Source: Hirudo medicinalis
Taxonomy: Eukaryota; Annelida; Clitellata; Hirudinida; Hirudinidae
Length of the DNA stretch: 64,000 bases
NCBI GenBank assembly: GCA_011800805.1
Contig: MPNW01000136.1
Location: 12,430-76,429, forward strand
Direction: 5' to 3'
A program made the translations under genes and the position numbers. Below the pieces are notes generated by a model that saw nothing but the letters and a program-made list of their open reading frames with translations, searched no databases and was not told where the DNA came from. This document shows positions 14,330-25,665 of this stretch, piece by piece. The stretch's first letter is position 1. Each line of letters starts with the position of its first letter.

Positions 14330-17300
14330 CTCCTCCAAAGATCTTCAAGTCCTCGCCCGATCTCATCCTTAAAAAGGCCGGTGAAAACCTCAACATATTC
14401 TGCTTTGCCACCGGCAATCCAGAGCCAACGCTGACGTGGTTCAAGGACGGAAGAGACCTATCCATCCATCACGGTCACTCCTCCCCCAACTTCGTAAGGA
14501 ACGGAAGTCACCTGTTGATCCGTGGAGTGACCAAGGAAGATTCTGGAGTCTACGTTTGCTTCTTCAAAAACCTCGTGGGTACCATTTCCAGGAGCATCAA
14601 GCTGGTTATAAGAGGTCAGTTTTGGATGGGTGGATTAGTGGAGTGATTGATTGATGGAATGAATGAATGAAGTAACCAATAAGAATGCAGGCTCGGAAGA
14701 AACTCAAATGATAAGTTAGCGTGTATATTGGAAAATCTAAATATCTGAGACTTTTACGCAGCTTCAACAGCACATTTATTTTGCATTAATTATTATTTAA
14801 TAATGATAACTATTTGCGTTAATAATTATTTTTGTATTTAGTAGCATGATTACTAAATATATTTATTGTTGTTGTTATTTTATTTATTGTGGTTTTATTT
14901 GTTGTTGTTATTAATATTTCAGGAAACGGCTGGATCTCATCAAGTGAGTTTTCAAATAAATAACTCAAAATGATTGGAAATAACTCTAGCTTTTATTTTT
15001 AATCAACCTCGTCCAACCAATCAGATTAGACAGCCGGCCATCCAATAGTTTCTTCTTTATGTTAATATATGCAAATTTATTCTCGTCGCCTAGGTAACGT
15101 GTATATAATTAACCCGCCCAAGAATACGACAGCCATGGAGGGCACGAAAGCCAGGTTGAGTTGCCAAGCGGACGGTCACCCGAACAACCTAACTTACCAG
15201 TTAGTGGATGTGCCGTTGTCATGTCGTGCTGTTGTTTCAATTTTTGTGAATGATTTTCTTTAAGAGATGGTAGGTGTTGTGGTAGAGAATATATATGTTG
15301 CAAGAGGCATGGTGGGTAGTCATTATTGAAGAGAAATATACTCGTGGAAATGAGTATATTGCCCGTATGATTTAAATTGTCTTTTAGGAACATTTAATTG
15401 GAGATGATAATGAAATTCACCTATCAGATGGTACAGGGAGGGATCTCAACTAAGCCACTACCCCCACCTTCTGTCCAGAACAAAGGTCCACCTGGATGGA
15501 ACGTTGGTCATCAATCCTGTCATGAAGAACGACCGCGGTTGGTTCCATTGTAAGGCCTCGAACAACCTTGGGGAGCCACCAGAAGCGAAAGCCTTTTTAA
15601 ACGTTACATGTCAGTTGATTGAAAGCGGATCGATTGAAACTAATTGACTGAAATAGTGCTTCATTTCAATCCATTTGTACGTTCAGATCTTCCAACAGTT
15701 GTGGGTATGCCAGCACGACTTTACTTTCCCATTAACATGAGCGGCCGCATCGAGTGCCAAATAGATTCCAACCCTTCTGTAACCCTCATCGTCTGGTCAC
15801 GTGATGGACGCCATCTTGATTTCTCTCAGCTGTCGAACTTCCGGTTAGAGAGAGGAGGGACTTTGATCATCCAACCAGTAACGCCCAAAGACGAGGGACG
15901 CTACGCTTGCACCCCTTACTCCCCTCTGGGAGAAGGTCACATGTCGACCTATGTTGAAGTTCATGTCAGAGGTCAGTTATGAACTTTATGACTTTATGGA
16001 AAACATTAATATTATTAATATTATATTATAATCATATTAATTAATATATATGATATATTAATAATGTTATTAATATTATATAATATATTATATAATATAA
16101 TAAAAAAGTCTATAATATAATATAATATATTATGTTATATAATATATTATATTAATATTATTATATTATTAATATATTTTATATCTATTATATAAATAAT
16201 ATACATATATATATAATTATTATTAATAATATATGATATATTTATATATTATATAAATAATATACATATATATATAATTATTATTAATAATATAATATTA
16301 TCAATTAATGTAATATTATTGTTCCTACGAGATTAATTTGTATTGAATATATTTAGATCTCAACAATCATTCTTCATTCCAAATATAAATCATGTCCGCA
16401 TAGAATTGCCTTATTTTTCTGCGAGACCACAGCCGATCTACCAGAAGCAACCCACTCAAAGCGTTTCCATGCCCTGCATGGCAGACGGTGATCCTCCACC
16501 GATGATCACCTGGAGGAAGGCCCCACAGGTGAGAAGATGTATTGGTGAACTGTTGAACCTCGATTATTTGGGGGCTTTTTATTTTTCGCGTGAACAATGA
16601 CTCACTGGCAGGCCTTGGACACTGAACCTTAGCTCTGAGATGATGTACGATGCTAATGAATATGCATGGTGTGTAGGATGATTTATGTTGAGGGTGAGCA
16701 TGTGATGGAGTCTAATGGAATGGATGGAAGGATGGAAGAATAGATCGAATGATGGATAGAAGGATGAATGGAAGAACAAATTGGGAAGAAAGGAATAAAT
16801 TCGTTCACTAAATATATAACTTCTTTGCCTTATTCTGAGCGATTCGCACTTCGGGCAGTCCTTCAATGGACTTCCATTTTCTTTTCCACCTCCGTCACTT
16901 CCAGGCTGATTATTATTCCAGTAGGTCGCTTTCCAGGCTTTCATTAAGCGAGAGTAGATTCCTTTGATGAAGTTGGTCAGTGCTTGGCGGACGAGCATGG
17001 TTGGCAGTTTTGGTCGCATGAATGCTCCCGATGATGCGAGCGTGGGTGGAACCGCTTTAATGATCGATGTCTATCGACCTAATTACCCAGCGATTGATTG
17101 GCTCGATCAATGCACTAATTTCTTTATTGGCTGACCTACTTTTTCCACAGCAACATCGTGAGGAGATGCCCTCCACGTCGAAGGTTCACTACACAGGGGG
17201 AAACCTCACAATCATCAACCTGGCGAAAGAAGACTCTGGAATATTTGAATGCGTCATCAGTAGCGCCATGACTGTCATCATAACCACCACCATGCTCATC

Positions 17301-18373
17301 GTGGAAAGTGAGTCAGTGGGTGACTGATTGAATAAATGAATGAATGAGTGAGTGAGTGAGTGAGTGAGTGAGTGAGTGAGTGAGTGAGTGAGTGAGTGAG
17401 TGAGTGAGTGAGTGAGTGAGTGAATAATTAGCAAGAAACAAAAATGAAATTGATGCAAAAGTTATTTAAGAGACAACTTGATGAAGCACATCCAAGCATC
17501 TTTCCAATAAATCCGCGGTTTGTTCCAGCAACCACTCCACATCCGGCACAAAACGTCAGCGTGGAAACACAGGAAACGAGCGCCAAATTATCCTGGATTC
17601 CAGCCTACGATGCTGGGTTTCCTTTGCACTACATGATCTGGTGAGCGCCCCATTTGGTCATCGTCTTTCCACCTCTCATCCATCAGTCAGTCTCCTCACG
17701 TGGCAGATTAAATTGGCGGCGTTCATCAGTTTCTCGTCAGCAGTTTCACACTTCATTATTTCTTCTTTTTGGAAGCAATTTCAATTCAGCATTAAAGTCA
17801 TTTGTACCTCTCCACAACTCCAATCCACTTATCTTCTAATCCAGGTACAGGGTTAAGGACGGTGGTAAGCATTGGTTCACGATAAGCGTCCCTCATATAG
17901 AACACATCTGTTCAACGGTGGTCCATGAGCTCCATGAAAATGAAGCTTACGAGTTCATGGTTATGACCAGGAGCAGATTAGACCTCGAACTCTTCAGTCA
18001 GGTCGTCATGGCCAGAACAAAAAGTACGCATTGCTTGCTTAAAACCGATTTAGGTAATGAGAGGATAGCTGATTCGAAAATGATTGAATTTAACGGTTGA
18101 ATTAAGCAATTACTCGACCAAGTCAGTAATGCTTTGATTGATGATTTGGTGATTTTCTGCAGGGAGTTTCTCGCTTGAAGTGATGGAAACAGATGCTACA
18201 ATTTCACCGTCCTATTTGCGCCCCATCAGTCATTATGGTGAGCACAAACGAACTTTATGGTGCTGTTCATAATAAAGTTTGTTTAATCCACATCCCCAGG
18301 AACATTTCCATCATCAGCATCATCATCATCATCATCATCATCATCGTCATCGTCATCATCATCGTCATCGTCA

Positions 18374-18415
<42 letters not shown>

Positions 18416-20028
18416 TCGTCATCGTGGTTATTCAACATTACTCATCTTAAACCATCTGGCAACATAATTATCATCCTTATCAACACAAGCATCATCATTA
18501 CCAACACAATCATCATAATCAGCACAACAATAAATTTTAATTTTGTTGAGCAGGAAAACCGAATCGACCCACAAATCTAACGGTGCATCAGACTGCTAGT
18601 GGTGCACTCCACATCACGTGGTACGTCCCTGCCTTCTTCTCCACCCCCTCTGACACGAGCTTCCACCCAAGGAACATCCAGACCACCATGGACACCTCAG
18701 GTGCTCTGCGTCCTCACCATTCTTACTCTGCATCATCATCCTCTTCCTCCTTGTCGTCGTCATCCTCATTGCCTAGCGATCGCCTGCGCGAAAGCCTTAT
18801 CGATTCCCCTGGTAACAGTTTCCATAGCAACACTAATAGAGATGGAGGGGTCAGCCTTCGTGATAATAATAAAAATGATAACCATGATCTTCATCATCAT
18901 CACCACAATCGACATCACTATCATCGCCACCACAATTATGACAACGCCGATGTCCTTACCAATGAGAACCGAGTCACCAAAGAAGATGACGAAGACGACG
19001 GTGTTGGTGGTGATGATGATGATGATGATGATGATGACGACTTCGAAAGCGATGATGACGACGACGATGATGAAAAGGAAAGTGACGCATGGGAGACACG
19101 AGACTTGCACGTATGGAATTAATTTCCTTCAATTTCAATTTTATTTCATTTAAATTATTAACTTTGTTTAATTGAATTTTATTTCAGCCTAATTAGAATG
19201 TAATTCAGTTTTAAATACAAGGGAATGTGTCCCATCTAATTTAGACGACAATAAAACCTAATGAAAGCCATATAATTTTTCATTTCCTCTCCTTTCTTTC
19301 ATTCACATCTAGTATCAATCCTTCAATCCATCACTCTATCCATTCATCACCATAGCTGCCAGAATACGAGAGGAATAAAAAATAAAGATAAAATATTAAA
19401 TCAATATTTTAAGTTAGAAATTAATATGTTGCATGCTCATCAAGTAAGTCATGCCAAAACATAATGTTGCTCTTTTATTTCTTATTTTATATAATGCCAG
19501 ATCAACAAAATTGTGATATAAATAAATATTTTCCCCCGTGAAATAAATAATTCAGCAGCATAATTTAAATTGCATCCGCGACCTTTCCGGATCTGTCCAA
19601 GAGAAACACAAGTGTTTACGATAAATGGAGTCGTGATTAAATTTCGCATGGCAAATTGACTCCATTAAAACTGAAACTTAGGAGAAACATGAAAATATTT
19701 TAGAGAAATTTAATTATACAAATTAAAACTTGATGTGGAACGTTAAATTCAAAATTAAAAAAAATTAAAACTTGAAATTGCGATGCAGTCGATGAAACGA
19801 AGTGCGTCCAAAATTAATGAATATCTGCGAATATAATGGATGGATGTAGAATTGATGGAGGGAGGTAATGATAGTGATCATGATGATTTATAAAGATGCC
19901 AGTTGCAGCATCTTGCATGATAATGGAGGAGGCGTTTGGAATGACAGCTTCGTAGGGCTATCGTGGGGAACTTGTGTCTTGGACACTTGAATGTGCATCA
20001 TTTTATGATTGAATTCATGACAATTATA

Positions 20029-20071
<43 letters not shown>

Positions 20072-21118
20072 CGACGACGACGATGATGATGACGATGCTG
20101 CTGCTGATGATGATATTGCGGTGGTGATACTGATACTGCCTCAAACATCATGAAGGAATTAAGTTTAACAATGGCGATATATCCACAGCCATATTTTGAC
20201 TTGTTGAATTTGATCTTGTGGAATGAATAATCATGAATATTCTTAATTTTATCCCTTAGTTCGACAAAAATCACAACTTCACCGACAAATTTATCGACTT
20301 CCGAGAAAATCAGGATAAGGAGGCTGTAATCACGAAGGCATTTTTCCAGCTCCAGTACAAAACGGTCGGACAGCACTGGATCACCTTGGCCGAACTACCG
20401 TCTTTCCAGATGGCTTACAACTGGTCAACAGCATCACGCGGAGTGAAATACCACTTCCGAGTCGTACCTGCTTACGTCATCGGGGAACATCAGCAGAGGA
20501 TGTATTCAACCTCCATGGGAAGATCAGACAAGGAAGGTCTAATTTTTGAGGGGGAACCGAGTGATGTCGTCTCCCTCGACACAGGAGGTTTTTCATTCCT
20601 CCCTCTAAATAGAATTTTATGCTGCACATAAAAAAAAATCTGCAAAGAAAAAATTAACAGGAGAACTTAAACACGAAAGAGTTTTAATATGGGTTTAATT
20701 TGTAAAATAATTTAGATCCAATGCTAACGAACAAAGTCAGTGACGAGACTATCGGCATCATGATTGGAGGTGTCGTCCTTATCGGTGCTAGTGCCATTTT
20801 TCTGGTGGCTGTCTTTAGATGCATGACAGTTGTAAGGAATCGTAGGAAGTCCACAAAAGGTAAGCCAGACTTTTTGAGAAAACTGTTTAAAATTGATAAT
20901 TATACTTCTCAGAGTGTTAAAATAAAAATGGACAAATTACTTGTCTCTCAAAAGAGTTTTTCAGTTTGACTGGAACAACTGTTAACAACTAACACTTCCA
21001 TCAAGGAATCGTACTTGCCACCTCTGAACCGGATCAGGATTTTTATGTGGAAAATTTTCACGACCTTGACCCTCATGCCTTTTCCAAACCTAGATCCGTT
21101 AAAGAAACTCCAATCTAG
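14330..21118 (+). CDS. Turtle/IGSF9-type Ig-FN3 adhesion receptor (5' partial)
   Basis: A single-pass cell-surface receptor of the Turtle/IGSF9/Dasm1 group, which acts in axon and dendrite patterning. Exons: 14330-14614, 14923-14943, 15094-15199, 15428-15609, 15687-15971, 16404-16528, 17151-17307, 17529-17640, 17845-18023, 18554-19110, 20260-20587, 20716-20859, 21006-21118. All junctions keep phase and give 863 residues to the TAG. Order: Ig2 (PPKIF..., Cys and DSGVYVC), Ig3 (NPPKNTT, WYREGSQLS, WFHC), Ig4 (RIECQI, RYACTPY), Ig5 (QPIYQKQP, GIFEC), FN3-1, FN3-2 with a long low-complexity insert, then a TM helix (IGIMIGGVVLIGASAIFLV) and the stop-transfer sequence RNRRKS. The cytoplasmic tail is short. 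The WYREG, YACTPY and IYQ words match Turtle family signatures from memory. Ig1 and the signal peptide are not in the window, so the gene starts upstream or in a part I could not read. The family call is firm; exon 18554-19110 is the least certain. Confidence 0.88.
14923..14943 (+). other. 21-nt microexon of the IGSF9-like gene
   Basis: Twenty-one bases lie between an acceptor (TATTTCAG) and a strong donor (GTGAGT). In frame they add seven residues (GNGWISS region) between Ig2 and Ig3. Skipping the exon also keeps the frame (RG then NVYIINP), so it looks like an optional cassette that lengthens the interdomain linker. Confidence 0.55.
15990..16320. repeat. AT-only intronic tract with a 60-bp period duplication
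   Basis: An almost pure A/T stretch in the intron between the Ig4 and Ig5 exons. A segment of about 46 bp at 16188-16233 recurs at about 16248-16293 with a 60-bp period, and much of the tract is self-complementary. Confidence 0.75.
17308..17422. repeat. (GAGT)n tetranucleotide tract at a 5' splice site
   Basis: The intron after the second Ig5 exon starts GTGAGTCAGTGGGTGACTG and within about 35 bases becomes a perfect GAGT microsatellite of about 19 units (about 17346-17422). Each unit recreates the 5' splice consensus GTGAGT. Confidence 0.9.
18305..18428. repeat. ATC/GTC trinucleotide tract in FN3 intron
   Basis: A run of CAT, CGT and TCG triplets sits in the intron before the FN3-2 exon, about 130 bp upstream of its acceptor. 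It gives long poly-Ile/Val or poly-His/Arg open frames that I do not regard as coding. Confidence 0.85.
19111..20259. other. Intron splitting FN3-2
   Basis: About 1.15 kb between the donor CAC|GTATGG and the acceptor CCCTTAG. It carries a (GAT)n tract at about 20029-20106. A 162-codon minus-strand open frame with poly-His across this tract is a product of the repeat and the antisense of the FN3 exon. Confidence 0.7.
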
Positions 21119-21222
21119 TTAGTATTTATACCTTGGTACTTGAAGATAGGACAGTTCCTGAAAATTAGAGAAGATTGTTTTGCTTCGTTCGGAGGGTCTT
21201 TGCGTTCAAAACATCCTCAAGC

Positions 21223-21228
21223 AATAAA
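21223..21228 (+). terminator. Poly(A) signal after the short-tail exon
   Basis: AATAAA about 105 bases after the stop at 21118, in keeping with a transcript ending at that exon. Confidence 0.4.
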
Positions 21229-21887
21229 TTCGGTCTATTTTAGACTCAATTTGTTTGATCGGATTAAACTTTGATGTGATCCGCTTCATTAGTATGCACT
21301 TTCATCTTGATATATCGAAGATGTTAGCACGCATGATAACGCAAAAGTTCTGCTGTGGTAACCATGGCAATTTATTATTATCTTAGTGTCCCGTGTCTTC
21401 GAAGTTCTTCTGTGAAATTAGAATTAGAGCTCATCCAACGATGATTACAGTATGCCACCTTCGGAACAAATATCCAATTAATTGAGGAAGCCAATTTATT
21501 AGAAAAACCAGGTCGGCACAATAGCTCTCGCTAGTGATACGAAATAGCCGTGTGCAAAAAGTACCTCGTTGATAATCCCAGACACTCTTTTGGCACTAAG
21601 CCCCATAATCAAGCACTTGACAAATCATTAGTGAGAAATTTATGGAGTATTAAACCTTCCAATAATACTGATTGATCTTGACATTTGTGAACTCTGTTTC
21701 GCTTTTTCAATGCATTGCGTTTTCGGTCTGCGTTAATGATCTTTTTGGCTAAATTTTGTATGCTAAGCACCAACATTTAAGCTGAGACAACTAAACTTAG
21801 CTGCAATGCGATGAGTCATCGACGACGAAAAGTCATCACCAGTCATTGTACGGATGATTGTCTTAAATAACTCATTACAATTTCCAG

Positions 21888-22096
21888 GTGCTCAACTGGG
21901 CCTAAACGACGTGTCAAATAGAGAAATGAACTGTGATTCCATGGCACAAACACCTACCGAAAGCTGGTTGCAAACTGGTAAACATTCATTTATGAGCTCA
22001 AAAGAAAGCTTTCGGCAGGAAAATAGCTCCCGTGTCAATAAACTGCAAACCCTCGCCGAAGATTCATTTTTTATGAGCCACAACTTGAGTAAATGA
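21888..22096 (+). CDS. Alternative last exon of the IGSF9-like gene
   Basis: After an acceptor (ATTTCCAG), a phase-1 open frame begins GAQLGLNDVSNREM and runs 69 codons to TGA. It can be joined in frame to the exon ending at 20859, replacing exon 21006-21118 and giving a receptor of about 895 visible residues with a longer cytoplasmic tail rich in Ser, Asn and Gln. A poly(A) signal AATAAA follows at 22262-22267. I recognise no motif in the tail. It could also be the main tail, with 21006-21118 as the alternative. Confidence 0.55.
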
Positions 22097-22235
22097 ATTC
22101 TGGAACCTCGGGTGTTGGAGGCATGCCGTATTCGTGTGTGGATGTGTCCTGCGTCGTCAGTTTATTTTTGAAGCAATTTATAATTTAATTATAATTTTTG
22201 TGCTGAATAATCCTGAAATAGTTTTCTAAACCTTC

Positions 22236-22267
22236 TTTATTTTGAATTTTCATTTAATTTCAATAAA
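22236..22267. terminator. Convergent poly(A) signals of IGSF9-like gene and MOB4
   Basis: The plus strand carries AATAAA at 22262-22267. The minus strand carries AATAAA at 22241-22236 (TTTATT on the plus strand). Each signal lies past the other, so the two 3' UTRs should overlap by some tens of bases. Confidence 0.5.
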
Positions 22268-22353
22268 TATTACACAATAGTTGCCGTAAAGTTATAGCTC
22301 GGTGCTCGTTTTATCCGCACCACTACCATCTTCGTGCCGTTCGCCACATCAGT

Positions 22354-24545
22354 CTAGGCTTCTGATTGGGTGGGTCCACCAACAAGCACCTGCTGATCAT
22401 CAAGGATGGGTACGATCAGGTAGTCCTTGGACATAAGGTTGTACTTGGTGACAAAAGTTGTGAACCTCTTGCAAAGAGCAGTCTCATTCTGAAACAGATG
22501 AGTCAAATTGGTTTAAAAAGAAAGCCAAAGTTGTAAAATCCCTGCACCTCATATTCATTGAAGAGTGCCCTGTGATGGAAGTAAGCGTGCGAGAAAATCC
22601 TGTACACTCGTCTGCTCACAGAACCAAGCTTTGCTACAGAGGCTTCTTTAATGCTGACTCTATGTATTGTAGCAAACAATTATCATTATCATTATTGTAG
22701 ATGTTGAAAAAGTTGTGAATAAATCTAATAATATAAGTCAAACAACTATTACCGGCAGTGTTTGACCAATAACAATTACAATTCATATTTAACTAATTAA
22801 CATATCCACTAGGTAAACATTTATATTTCGTGTCAATGGCAAACCAACCTGCTTGGAAAGTATTTGTTGCTGTTGAGGAGACAAGCGGCTCCATCCAAAG
22901 TGTGTCTCGTATAGTCAATTGCTGGACACTGATCACATTTAAGTTAAATAAATTAAGATAATTTATCTAAGATTTCCGTCCCAAACACCCCACGACAAAT
23001 TGCACCGGTCGACAGTTCCGAGCATGACGGGAAAAGTGAATCGACATTCTGCCAATGCATGAATCTTATGGTAACCTCTTTAGGATTCTTGTGAGCAGCA
23101 CAGAGAAATATCCATTGTTCCGTAGCCGTCATTTGAGTGCAAGTGTCTGGATTGCATTCCAACTGTTGAGTTACAAGAATATTTGAAATATTATTGAAAT
23201 TTTAATCAACGTTGCTGTTATTTCTGTCAAACAAAATTTTAATCGAAAGTTAAAACTCAATTGTTTACACCGACTTGAAGTTTGACTGCCAATCCATTAA
23301 GTTCCATGCAAAATTGTCTGAAATATAATCAAAGCTAGTAAGCATTATACAAGTAGATGCTTATCCATTACTTCATTGACCTCATTAGATTATTCACATG
23401 TACAAACTATTATTGTGTACAAATGTTATGAATAAATTAATTGAATTAAAGTGTATTGAGTTAATTAGGTAATCACCTCAAATGTTCATATTTCCAAACC
23501 CCTTCATCCTGATTCTCAGGAGGTGTAAGAATTTCATCAATGTTGTTGTAGTCATGTCTGATGGCTTGCTGGATAAACTGTAATTGTTCATTTCATAAAT
23601 AAGAATGGCTAAGAAAAGTTTAGATGAGTAGTCGAGAACACAGCCTCTCATTACATCTAGAAAAATAAAACATGAGCAGAACAAAACCACATTGCTTTCA
23701 AATTTCAGCTCAATGATTTATAACCAAAAATTAAAGCCTTGATTAATGTTGGGCATCATGATTGGAGATTTGACATAAACAGTTTAGAACAATTTCAAAT
23801 CAAAACAAAAAGGAAGCCAAAAACACAAGAGAAAAAATAAGAAAAATTGTGAAATCTTGAATTAGCAATCTCTTTTTTTTTTAAAGAATATTGTGTTTGA
23901 CAAGTAATTCATATTGGAATTTTGGAATAGATTTGGAGACCCTGGGAATTATTGAAATTGTAGAAATGTTTTAAACAGTTTTGGGAAGATCTACTTAATT
24001 TATTTGAGAGGAAAATAATTGTTGAACCATTGATCATCAGTGAAAATCTTAAGTAAAAATTGTTTGGCACTGGCATAGATGTTTAAAACTACTTCAGTTA
24101 AAGGCTCTTCAAAAGCTTACAGAAAGAAGCTATATATCAATAAATGAAATGAGCCGATTGCTAAACAAATACTCCTAAGCTATAATCTAAATAGTAATGT
24201 GGTCAGGTTTAGTATGAAAAAAACTGTAAAAGTACACTCAAACCTGTTGAACAGCTAGAGTACTCTCCATTTCCTCGAATGATTCATCCTGCCATTTGCA
24301 CCAATCCTACATTTCAAAAGAATGAACTCAAATCAATTCTGTCAAACATGTTGCAATGGGATTTCATAACATAACATTAATTTATAGTAGTTTAAGTAGA
24401 CTAATGTCTGTATGATAAACCACTCCCACATTTCAAAACAATAAATAAAAACAAAAAGGAGAGAGACTTCCTCAATAAATTACAATCAACAAATTTCAAG
24501 CAATATTACTCCTGCTTTTGTCCCGGGTCGATTCCTTCTGACCAT
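22354..24545 (-). CDS. MOB4 / phocein, STRIPAK subunit
   Basis: MOB-family adaptor that joins striatin-PP2A-MST kinase (STRIPAK) complexes and acts in vesicle traffic and Hippo-related signalling. Eight exons (minus strand): 24545-24510, 24306-24244, 23577-23477, 23317-23275, 23162-23076, 22928-22849, 22659-22548, 22488-22354. They sum to 657 nt and 218 residues, close to the 225 of human phocein. Recognisable blocks in order: [114 protein letters not shown]. The Cys/His zinc-site residues of the Mob fold (ECNPDTC and HAYFHH) are present. The start is the first ATG in the conserved N-terminal block; it lacks the few extra residues of the mammalian protein. The gene ends tail to tail with the IGSF9-like gene. 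Confidence 0.96.
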
Positions 24546-24754
24546 TGGCACAACGTCAACAGACATTTCCGCACGGACCAACAAATTATTATTCTCAAGA
24601 TAATCGAAAGTTAAATAAACAAAACATTACAGCCACGATAGTGTTCAAAATACTAAATTTATTTAGTTTTACAAAGTATATTATTTTATTTTATTTTTAA
24701 TTTTTATTTATTCCATAAACTGAAAGTCATTGTTGACCACTAACACAAATTTGT

Positions 24755-25262
24755 ATACAATTATAAGAACAAAACATCAGCCGTCTCGAATGACAAAATA
24801 ACTTGATAATTAAAGTCAGATATATAATCGAAGTCAAAGTCACTTATAAAAGCATTAAAGCGCGAAAAGGTGGAGGAATTAACAATTTCATCAGGCAATG
24901 CGTTCCAAGGTCTGCCAATTCTATTACAAATTGTCTGTGTAGAAATTACTGCATCGAAGCTTGGATGAAAGGCAAGTAGGGAATATTTCAAAGAAGTAAA
25001 TCAATTTAGTATTTTGTAGCAGAGAATTAAATTAGGCAAGAGGCGGCGTTTTTCCAAGGTTTTTAGACCGATAAGCTTGAATCTTTCCATGTGCTTCCAA
25101 GGATGGTATTCTGTGTATCGTTTTTGGATGCTTTCAATTTGATCGTATTTGATTGGGTATTTGTGGTGGGGATTCCAGGCTGGTGAGGAATATTCGAGAA
25201 TTGGCCCGATATAAGTGCAGAATGCAAGCTTTAAAATATCCTTGCCTTTAGAAGAAAGATGC
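24755..25262 (-). mobile_element. Degenerate LINE reverse transcriptase, C-terminal fragment
   Basis: Read on the minus strand, this gives CTYIGPILEYSSPAWNPHHK, then IQKRYTEY, KLIGLKTLEKRRL and NLILCYKIL. After a stop and a frame change it continues with RPWNALPDEIVNSS. These are the thumb and C-terminal words of ORF2 in CR1/Jockey/L2-type non-LTR retrotransposons (established family pattern). The catalytic palm is absent and the frame is broken, so it is a dead 5'-truncated copy. It lies upstream of MOB4. Confidence 0.8.
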
Positions 25263-25479
25263 TCGAATCAACCTTATAATTAGGTAAGGGCATGTTTGTT
25301 TTATGAAATATGAGTTCCTCGATAGAAGTCCTGTTTTCTGAGAGTACTGTAGAATCGCACATTTATTTACAATTTATTTTATTTTATTTTTTTTTACCTT
25401 TATTTACAACTTTAATGACAATGTTCCGATTACGTGGCTGCTGGGTAGCCGCTTATCGTCTCATGCAAATACTAGTCTG

Positions 25480-25665
25480 CAGAGCAGACGTGGGACCAAG
25501 TACTGAGGTCTAAGTACAAGTACAAGTACCCCATGTCTGAATGGAAAATTTACTGAAGTACCAAGTACTCAAGGTCCAAATACAAGTGCCCGAAATCGGT
25601 ACTCGAGTACAAGTATCAAGTACCCCATGCAGGGTTTCTTTCAGGCATACCTTCTGGGGGGAACT
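25480..25665. mobile_element. hAT-like transposon end (non-autonomous)
   Basis: The stretch starts CAGAGCAGACGTGGGACCAA and then carries many AAGTAC and CAAGTACC words. This resembles the terminal and subterminal repeats of hAT elements (CAGAGGTGGGACCAAGT type). A second terminal-like word, CAGGGTTTCTTTCAGG, starts at about 25630. No transposase is seen and I could not define both ends. Confidence 0.35.

Noticed and set aside
18193..18467. Poly-Ile/Val and poly-His/Arg open frames
   Set aside because: They are translations of an intronic ATC/GTC microsatellite with no flanking domain.
19888..20376. 162-codon minus-strand frame with a poly-His run
   Set aside because: Part is antisense to the FN3 exon and part is the (GAT)n tract; no start context or domain.
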